Assembly (NCBI RefSeq): GCF_015207705.1
Contig: NZ_JADEWI010000007.1
Location: 1 to 64,000 of the forward strand
Direction of reading: 5' to 3'
Source of the DNA: Nostoc sp. LEGE 06077
GTDB taxonomy: Bacteria; Cyanobacteriota; Cyanobacteriia; Cyanobacteriales; Nostocaceae
Length of the DNA stretch: 64,000 bases
Below are positions 1 through 9,264 of the stretch, one piece after another. The notes under the pieces were generated by a model. The model was not told where the DNA came from and did no database searches. It worked only from the letters and a program-made list of their open reading frames with translations. The first letter of the stretch is position 1. Each line of letters starts with the position of its first letter. Made by a program: the position numbers and the translations under genes.

Positions 1-743
1 GGTTAATAGAACTCCTCAAAGACTCAGAATCTGATGTGCGTTCTAGTGCCGCAGTTGCGTTAGGTAATATAGGTACAGAAGCAGCAATTTCTGGGTTAAT
101 AGAACTCCTCAAAGACTCAGAATCTGATGTGCGTTCTAGAGCCGCAGAAGCGTTAGGTAATATAGGTACAGAAGCAGCAATTTCTGGGTTAATAGAACTC
201 CTCAAAGACTCAGAATCTGATGTGCGTTCTAGAGCCGCAGAAGCGTTAGGTAATATAGGTACAGAAGCAGCAATTTCTGGGTTAATAGAACTCCTCAAAG
301 ACTCAGAATCTGATGTGCGTTCTAGTGCCGCAGTTGCGTTAGGTAATATAGGTACAGAAGCAGCAATTTCTGGGTTAATAGAACTCCTCAAAGACTCAGA
401 ATCTGATGTGCGTTCTAGAGCCGCAGAAGCGTTAGGTAATATAGGTACAGAAGCAGCAATTTCTGGGTTAATAGAACTCCTCAAAGACTCAGAATCTGAT
501 GTGCGTTCTAGAGCCGCAGTTGCGTTAGGTAATATAGGTACAGAAGCAGCAATTTCTGGGTTAATAGAACTCCTCAAAGACTCAGAATATATTGTGCGTT
601 CTAGAGCCGCAGTTGCGCTGAATAAAATCGACAAAAAAACTCATAGTGTAGTCATTACTCTTTCTCAATGGATTAACGAACATCAAGATTCCGAATATAT
701 TGGATATGCAATCAATTTGCTATGGGAGTTGGTATGTGGCTAG
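1..743 (+). CDS. HEAT-repeat protein, 5' end outside window
   Basis: The frame is open from the first bases of the window, so only the C-terminal part of the gene is present. It reads as about seven copies of a 31-residue HEAT (PBS-lyase-like) unit with core 'ALGNIGTEAAISGLIELL', followed by a non-repetitive tail from about base 640. Such repeats form an alpha-solenoid used for protein binding; in cyanobacteria some members are phycobilin lyases and many are scaffolds. These identical repeats look like a scaffold rather than a lyase, which is an inference. The copies are almost identical at DNA level, so the array has been amplified or homogenised recently. Total length and true start are unknown. 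Confidence 0.85.
   Translation, partial: LIELLKDSESDVRSSAAVALGNIGTEAAISGLIELLKDSESDVRSRAAEALGNIGTEAAISGLIELLKDSESDVRSRAAEALGNIGTEAAISGLIELLKDSESDVRSSAAVALGNIGTEAAISGLIELLKDSESDVRSRAAEALGNIGTEAAISGLIELLKDSESDVRSRAAVALGNIGTEAAISGLIELLKDSEYIVRSRAAVALNKIDKKTHSVVITLSQWINEHQDSEYIGYAINLLWELVCG
36..686 (+). repeat. 93-bp tandem repeat array within the HEAT gene
   Basis: Units start at 36, 129, 222, 315, 408, 501 and 594, exactly 93 bp (31 codons) apart, and the array continues leftward off the window. Units differ mainly at two places, giving alternating SSAAVA, SRAAEA and SRAAVA versions. The last unit diverges and leads into the unique C-terminus. Confidence 0.95.
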
Positions 744-813
744 ACAAGCTGAAATTACCATCTAACAAATCAGTGCTGGCGAGATAGACACAACAATGCT
801 GTAGACAATGCCC

Positions 814-858
814 AAAAAAATAATTCTGGATGTAATATAATAATCGCATCCAGAATTA
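814..858 (-). terminator. Intrinsic terminator downstream of glmS
   Basis: A perfect 12-bp inverted repeat (821-832 and 847-858) is followed on the minus strand by seven T residues (814-820). It lies just beyond the glmS stop. The rest of the 744-904 gap shows nothing else. Confidence 0.75.
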
Positions 859-904
859 ATCTCATCTACTCTACAAATATTATTTAAAGAAAACCAGAAT
901 TAAT

Positions 905-2797
905 TTACTCAACCGTTACCGATTTTGCCAAATTCCGGGGCTGATCGACATCTAAACCACGACGGGCGGCGATGTGATACGCCAGTAGTTGCAAAGGTAC
1001 AACTGTGAGGATAGGCGATAGTAATTCATCGACTGATGAAACGGGGAGTAAATCATTAAAGATTTCTGCTGCTTCGCCGTCTTTAACGGGAGTTACACCA
1101 ATTAAGCGAGAATCTCTGGCTTTGGCTTCTTGGGAATTGGAAATTACTTTTTCATACACACTACCAGGAACTGCGATCGCCACAACTGGAACTTTCGCAT
1201 CTAATAGCGCAATGGGGCCATGTTTCATTTCTCCAGCCGGATAACCCTCGGCGTGAATATAGCTGATTTCTTTTAATTTCAAAGCCCCTTCTAAAGCAAT
1301 GGGGAAGTTAATCCCTCTACCTAAAAAAATGAAATCTTGAGTATCAGCAAATTCGTGGGCTAGGTGTTCAGTTAAACGTTCTTGGCTGGCTAAAGTTTCT
1401 TCAATTTCTTGAGGAATTCGCCGCAATCCCGCAATAATTTTCTCTATAGTTACTTGAGAAACTGTTTGACGACGAGCAGCTAAATCCAATGCCAAAGCAT
1501 AAAACGCCATTAATTGCGCGATAAAAGTTTTGGTGGCTGCAACACCAATTTCAATTCCGGCTAAGGTACTGATGATATGCGGTACCATGTGACCGAGGCT
1601 GCTTTCTGGGCGATTAGTAATACCTAAAAGTCGTGCTTGATATTTTGCGTCTTTCCCTTGGCGGCGTTCTTTTTCCATTGCTAAAGCTGCCAAAGTATCA
1701 GCAGTTTCCCCAGACTGGGTAACACCAATAATTAATGTATTTGGTGTTAATGGTGATGGTGCATAGCGATATTCAGAAGCATAGTGTACCTGAGTGGGAA
1801 TTTCTGCCAATTGTTCTAATAAGTGTTTGCCCACTAAAGCCGCGTGCCAGCTTGTACCACAGGCGACGATATGAATTTGTTCTAAATCTGCGTACAGTGA
1901 CTCAGATAAGCCAAGATTAATAGGGGAATGAGATGTATCGCCCGAATTATGAAAGTAAGCTTCTAAATTAGCTCTGACTACTCCTGGTTGCTCATAAATT
2001 TCTTTGAGCATGAAGTGTTTGAATCCCTGTTTTTCTACCATTGTGGGACTCAAGTTAAGCATTCGGGGTTGCTTTTTCAACCTGTCGCCAGCAAAGTTAT
2101 AGATTTCCACGCCTAAAGGTGTAAGGCGGGCAATTTCCCCATTATCTAAGGGTAATACTGCGCGGGTGTAAGCAACGATCGCTGGTGTATCCGAAGCACA
2201 GAAAAATTCCCCTTGACCAAATCCAATCACTAAAGGTGCTTGTTGGCGCACAGCAATTAATTCGTCGGGATAGTCAGCCGAAATAATTGCCAGCGCAAAT
2301 GCCCCATTTAGGTGGTTTACCGCTTGGCGTACCGCTTCTAGAAAAGGCGAAGGGGAGGAGGCGAGAGGGAGAGATGGGGGATTCTTTAAATATTCGGCTA
2401 TTAAATGGGGAATTACTTCAGTATCAGTTTCCGAACGAAACTCATATCCTTTTTGCTTTAATTCTTCTCTTAATTCGCGGTAATTTTCAACAATACCATT
2501 TTGAATAACTGCTATTCGCCCCACCATGTCTAGATGAGGATGGGCGTTATGTTCTTCTGGTTTACCATGAGTTGCCCAACGAGTGTGACCAATGCCAATG
2601 GATGATGGGTTGTCTACCTGTTCGAGTTTAGAACGCAGGTTATGTAGTTTACCTTTTGCCTTGATGCAATTAACTTCACCTTCCCAAATTGTGGCTATTC
2701 CCGCAGAATCGTAGCCTCTGTACTCTAGTTTTTCCAGACCAGACAGTAAAATTTCTGTTGCTGCTTGAGTGCCTATATACCCAACGATTCCACACAT
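905..2797 (-). CDS. glmS: Glutamine--fructose-6-phosphate aminotransferase (isomerizing)
   Basis: Makes glucosamine-6-phosphate from fructose-6-phosphate and glutamine, the first committed step to UDP-GlcNAc for peptidoglycan and lipopolysaccharide. The protein is 630 residues and begins MCGIVGYIG, where Cys2 is the class II glutaminase nucleophile exposed after Met removal. The glutaminase domain is followed by two SIS sugar-isomerase domains (motifs 'CGTSWHAALVGKHLLEQ', 'GVTQSGETADT', 'EGALKLKEISY') and the typical C-terminus 'NLAKSVTVE'. A Pro/Ser-rich stretch around residues 138-152 comes from an unusually purine-rich stretch on the plus strand (2341-2380) and may be a local expansion. 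No glmS ribozyme is expected in cyanobacteria and none was noticed. Monocistronic, with its own terminator. Confidence 0.97.
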   Translation of the reverse strand: MCGIVGYIGTQAATEILLSGLEKLEYRGYDSAGIATIWEGEVNCIKAKGKLHNLRSKLEQVDNPSSIGIGHTRWATHGKPEEHNAHPHLDMVGRIAVIQNGIVENYRELREELKQKGYEFRSETDTEVIPHLIAEYLKNPPSLPLASSPSPFLEAVRQAVNHLNGAFALAIISADYPDELIAVRQQAPLVIGFGQGEFFCASDTPAIVAYTRAVLPLDNGEIARLTPLGVEIYNFAGDRLKKQPRMLNLSPTMVEKQGFKHFMLKEIYEQPGVVRANLEAYFHNSGDTSHSPINLGLSESLYADLEQIHIVACGTSWHAALVGKHLLEQLAEIPTQVHYASEYRYAPSPLTPNTLIIGVTQSGETADTLAALAMEKERRQGKDAKYQARLLGITNRPESSLGHMVPHIISTLAGIEIGVAATKTFIAQLMAFYALALDLAARRQTVSQVTIEKIIAGLRRIPQEIEETLASQERLTEHLAHEFADTQDFIFLGRGINFPIALEGALKLKEISYIHAEGYPAGEMKHGPIALLDAKVPVVAIAVPGSVYEKVISNSQEAKARDSRLIGVTPVKDGEAAEIFNDLLPVSSVDELLSPILTVVPLQLLAYHIAARRGLDVDQPRNLAKSVTVE

Positions 2798-2833
2798 TGC
2801 TCACACCATTTTGGTTTTAGGATTATTAGATCC

Positions 2834-2839
2834 AGTATA
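2834..2839 (-). promoter_or_regulatory. Possible -10 element for glmS
   Basis: On the minus strand this reads TATACT, 37 bp before the glmS start codon. A -35 match is poor (ACTTCA at 16-bp spacing), so this is a weak call. Confidence 0.3.
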
Positions 2840-2944
2840 GTGTTTAGCACAAAGGTGAAGTTTTGTCACAAGTTTTTATAGCTGTAGCCAAGGTAGTTAA
2901 GACATCGGTAAGCGATAAAACTTAGACAATAAAGACTTTTAACT

Positions 2945-3250
2945 CTCTCACCTGTCACCTATCACCCAATACGGTTCAGAGAAGAAAACTAAATCACAAC
3001 ACAACCAACAAATATAGCAATTCCCAAGCACATGAAATATACTCCACCCGCGCTTTCGCGCACCCTCCCCTTGCCAATGGGAGGGTTGGGGAGGGGTAAT
3101 TTTGTACCATACCAGAATTGGAAACGCTATAGTTACTCAACAAAAAACGAAAGAATTATTTTGCAGGGGGTTTGGGGGACGCAACCGTCCCCCGATTGGG
3201 GGTTTGGGGGATTCTCCCCCAAATCTTGCTCATTGTCTGATAAGTAAGCA
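2945..3250. repeat. Cluster of dispersed intergenic repeats
   Basis: The 730-bp gap between glmS and psaC holds no credible gene. It contains an STRR-like stretch ('cctgtcacctatcaccca', near 2951), a GC-rich repeat with pyrimidine and purine arms (3041-3100), and a block with four runs of five G (3166-3210) plus a matching C5 run at 3216-3220. A short open frame across 3032-3247 translates the repeats and is not a gene. Confidence 0.7.
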
Positions 3251-3355
3251 GAAATTGAGAAATCAACTCTCATCACCTTAACTGAACCGTATTTACCTAT
3301 TACCTGTTACCTGCTATGGCTTGGAAAATAAAGAACTTTTACTGCTGGTTTCCTC

Positions 3356-3379
3356 AAAAAAAAAGGAGCAAGATGCTCC
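3356..3379 (-). terminator. Intrinsic terminator downstream of psaC
   Basis: Stem GGAGCA/TGCTCC (3365-3370 and 3374-3379, loop AGA), followed on the minus strand by nine T residues (3356-3364). It lies about 150 bp past the psaC stop, implying a 3' UTR of that size. Confidence 0.8.
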
Positions 3380-3527
3380 TTGTGCCACTAAGGTATTTTT
3401 ATGGTTTTTGAAGTTGTACGCTTAAAAGTCACCTAGTAAGGTGGGCAGTACCCACCCTACGATGCTAAAAAAGCTTGCTATGGAAACGGTTAATTGTGAG
3501 TCTGATGAGAAATTTGGGGCAAATTCC

Positions 3528-4310
<783 letters not shown>

Positions 4311-5363
4311 TTATGCCATTTGAAAATTAGTGGCTTCTTCTACCAGTTCATAACCGGATGCTAATTTGTCAGTGGCGCGGTCAATTAAATCTAAACCTTG
4401 CTGGACTGTTTCAATTAAACTTAACTGTCCGCGTAATTCAGCTGCACCGACGAATCCTTTAGCATACCAAGTCATATGTTTACGGGCTTGACGGACACCG
4501 CGATCGCCTTTATATTCCCATAAAGCTTGTAAATGATCTCTGGCGCATTCTAAACGCTGAATTGGGGTTGGCGGCGGTAATATTTCCCCAGTCTTCAAGA
4601 AGTGGTCAACTTCGCCTACTAAAAAGGGATAACCCAAAGTTCCGCGCGAACACATCACACCATCAGCGCCAGTTTCCTCTAAGCATCTCACGGCTGCTTC
4701 CACGGAAAATATATCACCGTTACCAATTACTGGGATAGAAAGCACTTCTTTCACACGCGCTATCCATTCCCAACGGGCGTTACCATTGTAACCTTGAGCG
4801 CGGGTGCGGCCATGTACAGTAATCATTTTTGCCCCAGCATCTTCCATCCGCTTGGCAAAGTCGAGAATGGTAATTTCTTGGTCATTCCAGCCAATACGGG
4901 TTTTGACTGTGACTGGTACATTAACAGCTTTGACAACTTCGCGCACAATTGCTTCGGCGACTTCCGGTTGACGTAACAGAGAAGAACCGCCACCATTTTT
5001 CGTAATTTTATTGACTGGACATCCCATATTAATATCAACAGTATCAGCCCCTTCAGCAACAGCTTTGATGGCTGCTTCAGCTAAAAAATCAGGGCGACAG
5101 TCAAATAACTGAATACTAATAGGGCGTTCGTTGGGGTCTACTTCCATGATTTTGGGTAACTGCTTCACATAGTGCAGTCCCGTGGCGTTGACCATTTCGG
5201 TATACATCATCGAATCTGGTGCATAGCGACGTACCAAACGACGAAACACCAAATCTGTCACCCCAGATAAAGGCGATTGCAGAACCCGGCTTTTAACTTC
5301 AAAAGAGCCGATTTTTAAAGGTTGGGAGAGTCTAGCTTGTAAGCTGGGAGACAGAGTAAGCAT
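4311..5363 (-). CDS. dusB: tRNA-dihydrouridine synthase, DusB-like
   Basis: FMN-dependent reduction of uridine to dihydrouridine in the tRNA D-loop. The 350-residue protein shows the family start 'SRVLQSPLSGVTDLVFRRL', the catalytic-cysteine motif 'DINMGCPVNKITKNGGGSSL', the FMN-binding 'VPVTVKTRIGW', 'MITVHGRTRAQGY' and 'GNGDIFS', and the downstream 'GADGVMCSRGTLGYPFL'. Length and motif order match DusB. The exact Dus subtype and tRNA position cannot be settled from sequence alone. It is followed by a 537-bp gap, so it is not in an operon with psaC. Confidence 0.93.
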   Translation of the reverse strand: MLTLSPSLQARLSQPLKIGSFEVKSRVLQSPLSGVTDLVFRRLVRRYAPDSMMYTEMVNATGLHYVKQLPKIMEVDPNERPISIQLFDCRPDFLAEAAIKAVAEGADTVDINMGCPVNKITKNGGGSSLLRQPEVAEAIVREVVKAVNVPVTVKTRIGWNDQEITILDFAKRMEDAGAKMITVHGRTRAQGYNGNARWEWIARVKEVLSIPVIGNGDIFSVEAAVRCLEETGADGVMCSRGTLGYPFLVGEVDHFLKTGEILPPPTPIQRLECARDHLQALWEYKGDRGVRQARKHMTWYAKGFVGAAELRGQLSLIETVQQGLDLIDRATDKLASGYELVEEATNFQMA

Positions 5364-5435
5364 ATCAACAATTCACAATGCACACTTAATCATATCTTTT
5401 TATCCCAAGCGCTTAGGATTTCCTTCTAATCTGCA

Positions 5436-5556
5436 TAGGACTTACGCACGAGTTACGGAATAACGTAGACGCGATAGCGGCTTGCCGCAGGCTACCACTC
5501 CAGACGCAGAGGATACAGAGGAATGAGAGTTTGAGAGGTTTTTTGCGTAAGTCCTA
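5436..5556. mobile_element. MITE-like element with 13-bp terminal inverted repeats
   Basis: The ends are perfect inverted repeats, TAGGACTTACGCA (5436-5448) and TGCGTAAGTCCTA (5544-5556). The pentamer CTGCA stands directly outside both ends (5431-5435 and 5557-5561), as a target-site duplication would; a TA duplication inside the repeats is the alternative. The 121-bp body cannot encode a transposase. A short open frame running through it (5442-5657) is not a gene. Confidence 0.75.
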
Positions 5557-5653
5557 CTGCAATTAACAGTGCTTCTACCTCTGCTTTGAAGAATTGCCAA
5601 TACTTCAAAGTAATATTCCACACTAAAACTATCAAAATGTCTTGTTATGCCAC

Positions 5654-6751
5654 TCAATGGAGTTGCGACAGGGTTTGATAGTCTGTGTAACCATCTTCAT
5701 TACCACCATAGAACCCCCTGACATCACCAATAGTCAGAGGGGCATTAAGCCGTAGCCGCTCCACTAAGTCAGGGTTAGAGATGAATGAGCGCCCAAAAAC
5801 TATGGCATCAGCCCGTCCGCTTGTAATTGCTTCATCACCATGTTGTCGATCAAACCCACCAACAGCCAGCAGTGTTCCTTTGTAAACGCTACGTATGAGA
5901 TCAATCGGGTTGAAATCCGGTGCAGTTCCTCTGCCATAGCCTCGGTCATAGCCAACGTGTAAGTATGCCAAACCCAGTGAACTGAGTGTTTTTGCGACAT
6001 AAGTGTAAGTTTCGGCAGGATGCTCATCAAATGTGTCGTTGACTGTGAAGCCTGGGGCAATTTTGACACCAATCTGTTCGGCTCCCCGAACGCTACACAG
6101 AGCATTGACTACTTCGAGTGTGAAGCGAGTTCGATTCTCCAGTGTGCCACCATAGGCATCGGTGCGTTGGTTGGAACCACTGACTTGAAACTGGTTTGGG
6201 AGATATCCAGTTGCAGCATGAAGTTCCACACCATCAAAACCTGCTTTGATAGAGAGTTCTGCTGCTGTGCGGTACTCTTCTATTATTTTGGGTATTTCGG
6301 ACAACTCTAAAGCATGGGGTGTCTCGAAAGGGACTTTGCCATCCCAAGTGTGAATTTCTTCAGACACCACTGGGATAGCCGAAGGTGCAATGGGTAGGGC
6401 ATTGTTTGGTAATAGGGAGGAGTGTGATACCCGTCCTGCGTGCATCAGTTGCACAAATATCCGACCGCCAGCCGCATGAACTGCATCTGTTACTTTTCGC
6501 CAGCCTTCAACCTGCTCTTCGTTGTGCAGCCCAGGACAAGTTGTGTAGCCCCGCCCCATTGGACTTGGATGCGTGCCTTCCGTAATAATGAGTCCGGCTG
6601 AAGCTCTCTGGGTGTAGTATTCGACCATTAAGGGGGTAGGTACACATTCAGCTGTAGCCCGGAGTCGGGTCATGGGAGACATGATGATACGGTTGGTCAA
6701 CTCAAGCGAACCTAGTCTCACGGGCGTAAACAGTCCTGATGTTTCTGGCAT
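5654..6751 (-). CDS. Old Yellow Enzyme family NADH:flavin oxidoreductase (alkene reductase)
   Basis: FMN-dependent ene-reductase that reduces activated C=C bonds (enones, nitroesters, quinones) with NAD(P)H; the physiological substrate is unknown. The 365-residue TIM-barrel protein has 'NRIIMSPMTRLRA', 'FVQLMHAGR', 'GFDGVELHAATGYLPNQF', 'TDAYGGTLENRTRF' and 'ADAIVFGRSFISNPDL'. The substrate-binding pair, normally His-x-x-Asn or His-x-x-His, reads His-Ala-Ala-Thr here, while the following Tyr is kept. The Thr may change substrate preference. The start is followed at once by 'ETSGLFTPVRLGSLELTNR', typical of the family. Confidence 0.92.
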   Translation of the reverse strand: MPETSGLFTPVRLGSLELTNRIIMSPMTRLRATAECVPTPLMVEYYTQRASAGLIITEGTHPSPMGRGYTTCPGLHNEEQVEGWRKVTDAVHAAGGRIFVQLMHAGRVSHSSLLPNNALPIAPSAIPVVSEEIHTWDGKVPFETPHALELSEIPKIIEEYRTAAELSIKAGFDGVELHAATGYLPNQFQVSGSNQRTDAYGGTLENRTRFTLEVVNALCSVRGAEQIGVKIAPGFTVNDTFDEHPAETYTYVAKTLSSLGLAYLHVGYDRGYGRGTAPDFNPIDLIRSVYKGTLLAVGGFDRQHGDEAITSGRADAIVFGRSFISNPDLVERLRLNAPLTIGDVRGFYGGNEDGYTDYQTLSQLH

Positions 6752-7182
6752 TGGCTTTGTCCTCTTCTAGAACCAGAACGCTCTCTTACGGCATGTCATC
6801 ACCTGCTTCGCCATTGAAAGTGTCATTGCTCCTGATTTTATCAGGGTTAGAGGAAAACTTCGCATCCTAAACATTATTTAACCCCAAAGGAACTTTAATG
6901 TTATTTCTTAACGGGTGACAAAGCAGGTGAAGATGAGACGTAGCAAGAATTTGAGAACATAAGGTGGTAAACAATAGGGGGAAGTGAACCCCCAGAAAAA
7001 ATAAAATTCCACCAAAATCCAATACCTTCGTCAATTTACGAGAAATATTATTCTGTCGTAGCAATAATTGATTCTGACTTCTAAATTATTCTGCAATTCC
7101 GAGATTCTGTACCCCCAGAAGGATGCCAAACCCATCACCGACTACACAAGCTAGAATTAGAAACTAACTTTAGTAATGGAAA
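6752..7182. other. Intergenic region between divergent genes
   Basis: 430 bp between the OYE gene (minus) and the response regulator (plus); it should contain both promoters. I see no gene; a 65-codon minus-strand frame at 6867-7064 has no family resemblance. Confidence 0.4.
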
Positions 7183-7551
7183 ATGCCCCATATTCTACTC
7201 GTAGATGATGAAGCAGCCCTGTGTGACAGTCTCAGCTACACACTACAAAAAGAAGGCTACACTGTGACGACAGCTATCGATGGGCATAGTGCGATCAAAC
7301 AATTCCATAAACAAGTACCTGATGTCATTTTGCTCGATATCATGCTGCCAGAAGTTAGCGGGATGGAAGTTTGCTGGCGAATTCGGGCATTTTCTGATGT
7401 GCCTATTGTTATGCTGACGGCTAAGGATCAAGATATAGATAAAATTTGGGGTTTAGAAGCAGGCGCGGATGATTATGTCACTAAGCCATTTAACACCCGC
7501 GAACTCGTAGCCAGGATAAAAGCTGTGTTGCGTCGTCGTTCTGGGGAATAG
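7183..7551 (+). CDS. Response regulator, receiver domain only
   Basis: Phosphoacceptor partner of the kinase that starts 5 bp after its stop. The 122 residues form one receiver: acidic pair DDE near residue 8, phospho-Asp in 'VILLDIMLP', Thr in 'VMLTAKD' and Lys in 'DDYVTKPF'. The sequence resembles OmpR-family regulators up to the inter-domain linker ('[12 protein letters not shown]') and then stops, so no winged-helix DNA-binding domain follows. It may act by protein contact, or be a shortened OmpR-type regulator. A mid-frame continuation of the DNA-binding domain was not seen downstream. Confidence 0.9.
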   Translation: MPHILLVDDEAALCDSLSYTLQKEGYTVTTAIDGHSAIKQFHKQVPDVILLDIMLPEVSGMEVCWRIRAFSDVPIVMLTAKDQDIDKIWGLEAGADDYVTKPFNTRELVARIKAVLRRRSGE

Positions 7552-7556
7552 CCTTT

Positions 7557-8978
7557 ATGAAAGGCTGGAGGCCACAGATTAAATTAAATACAATTCATGC
7601 CAAGTTGTTAGCTACCTATTTGATGCTGACAGCTTTTGGTACATCACTAATGGCTGGTTATATCCTTTGGTCGTTTCATGTGTACTTCATGCGGACACGA
7701 CAAATGGATTTAGAAAACTGGACAAGTGCGTTGAGTGAGAGTGTTGCTGATGCGTTGGAAGAACATGATGTTCCAAAAGTAAATTTACTAGTAGAACGTT
7801 ATGGCGCACCACAGACAGTAACACTGCGTGTTTTTAATGATAAAGGCATTCTCATCGCTACATCTGACCCCAAATTAGATCGACAGGTAGCAGACTGGTA
7901 CCAAGTTCCAGGAATGCAGCAAGCTTTCCAAAATTTTGCCGCGAAAGGCATTGCTAAAGGAGTATTAACTAACGAAGATCGTCTTTATATTGCCAGACCA
8001 ATTAAGCGTCATGGTCAATTTTTAGGTGTATTGCGAATGTCCATTACACTCCAACAGTTTCAGCGTCAGTTTTTAACTGTAATTTGGAGTGTGTTAGGAA
8101 CTTTAGCAGTGACAATTTTGTTGTGTGCATTAATTAGCAGCCGCTTTGCACGCAGTCTGTCAAAGCCAATTGAGATTATGCGTAACTTTGCGATTCGCTT
8201 GGGTAGTGGGCATTTTGGTGACAAACTGATTATCCACCAAAATAATGAGTTAGATCAGTTAGCCGCAGAACTCAATCGGATGAGTGAAAGATTAGCATCC
8301 TTAGACCAAGAACGCCGAGTGTTTTTAGCTAATGTGTCCCATGAATTACGCACACCTATCAGTAATGTACAGGTGACAGTTGATGCACTGAAGAATGGTG
8401 CTTACGAAGAACCGCAATTACGCGATCGCTTTTTTCAAACTATCGAGAACGAAACCAAACGTTTATCACGCTTAATTCATGACTTGCTCGATTTAGGACG
8501 CTTGGAAGCAGGAGTCACTGCATTAGAAAAGCAATCTATTTCTTTGCAGGGGTTGATTAATCGGACTGTGAATGCAGTAGAACCGCGAATGCAAGCTGCG
8601 GGTGTGACTGTACGCATAAATGTCGTTGAACTACAACTACAGGGTGATCCAGAGAGGTTGTTACAGGCAATTCTCAATTTATTAGATAATGCAATTAAAC
8701 ACTCACAGCCCAATTCTCAAGTATCTATATTTGGTTATAGCGAAGAAAAAAAAGCAATTATTCAAATTCAAGATCAGGGTAGGGGTATTAGCAACAGTGA
8801 CTTACCCCGGATTTTTGAGCAATTTTATACCACAGATCCTTCGCGCAAAGGTAACGGTAATGGATTGGGATTGGCGATCGCTAAACGGATTATCGAAGCT
8901 CATCAAGGCAGTATTACTGCCAACAGCATCCCTAATCAAGGAGCAACTTTTACAATTAGCTTACCTCTGCAAGGATGA
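7557..8978 (+). CDS. Membrane sensor histidine kinase
   Basis: Two-component sensor of 473 residues. It has an N-terminal membrane segment (about 17-40), a periplasmic sensor loop of about 130 residues, a second membrane segment (about 175-197), then HAMP, HisKA and HATPase_c domains. The H-box reads '[12 protein letters not shown]' with phospho-acceptor near His262; N-box 'LLDNAIKH', 'IQDQGRGIS' and '[12 protein letters not shown]' complete the kinase core. It starts 5 bp after the receiver-only regulator, so the two are almost certainly co-transcribed and translationally coupled. The signal sensed is unknown. Confidence 0.93.
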   Translation: MKGWRPQIKLNTIHAKLLATYLMLTAFGTSLMAGYILWSFHVYFMRTRQMDLENWTSALSESVADALEEHDVPKVNLLVERYGAPQTVTLRVFNDKGILIATSDPKLDRQVADWYQVPGMQQAFQNFAAKGIAKGVLTNEDRLYIARPIKRHGQFLGVLRMSITLQQFQRQFLTVIWSVLGTLAVTILLCALISSRFARSLSKPIEIMRNFAIRLGSGHFGDKLIIHQNNELDQLAAELNRMSERLASLDQERRVFLANVSHELRTPISNVQVTVDALKNGAYEEPQLRDRFFQTIENETKRLSRLIHDLLDLGRLEAGVTALEKQSISLQGLINRTVNAVEPRMQAAGVTVRINVVELQLQGDPERLLQAILNLLDNAIKHSQPNSQVSIFGYSEEKKAIIQIQDQGRGISNSDLPRIFEQFYTTDPSRKGNGNGLGLAIAKRIIEAHQGSITANSIPNQGATFTISLPLQG

Positions 8979-9239
8979 AATCATTTCAATTTAAAAAACT
9001 AAACAGCGAAATAAAATATCTTTTTATTGATTATTTTGACAATCGCTGTTACAAAATATGAAAATAATCAGTGGTACGGTTATTGCGATCGCGCATTGTT
9101 ATAAAACCGAACCACCTGCTGTTTAATCTTGCTCTAATGTGTAATTAAGAAGCTGGAAATTGAGCTTTACTCTATTTAAATTATCAAACTATTGTTAACC
9201 AACAAATAAGCTTTAAATTCAGCTTCATCATCCTAAATA

Positions 9240-9264
9240 CTCTATCTTAGAGGTGACAGATATG
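9240..9264 (+). promoter_or_regulatory. Hairpin over the hspA ribosome-binding site (candidate RNA thermometer)
   Basis: CTCTA (9240-9244) can pair with TAGAG (9248-9252), which includes the first bases of the GAGGTGA ribosome-binding site 5 bp before the ATG at 9262. A short, weak hairpin masking the site is the arrangement expected for a small heat-shock-gene thermometer, but five pairs with a 3-nt loop is marginal. Confidence 0.3.

Noticed and set aside
2341-2385. Purine-rich insertion in glmS
   Set aside because: It may be a repeat-derived expansion, but the linker between glmS domains varies in length in the family, so it is noted in the gene entry only.
3032-3247. 71-codon plus-strand frame between glmS and psaC
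   Set aside because: It consists of GC-rich dispersed repeats with no ribosome-binding site or protein-like composition.
5442-5657. 71-codon minus-strand frame next to the OYE gene
   Set aside because: It runs through the MITE and its terminal repeat; no family resemblance.
6867-7064. 65-codon minus-strand frame between OYE and the response regulator
   Set aside because: Low-complexity hydrophobic composition, no ribosome-binding site, and it sits in the shared promoter region.
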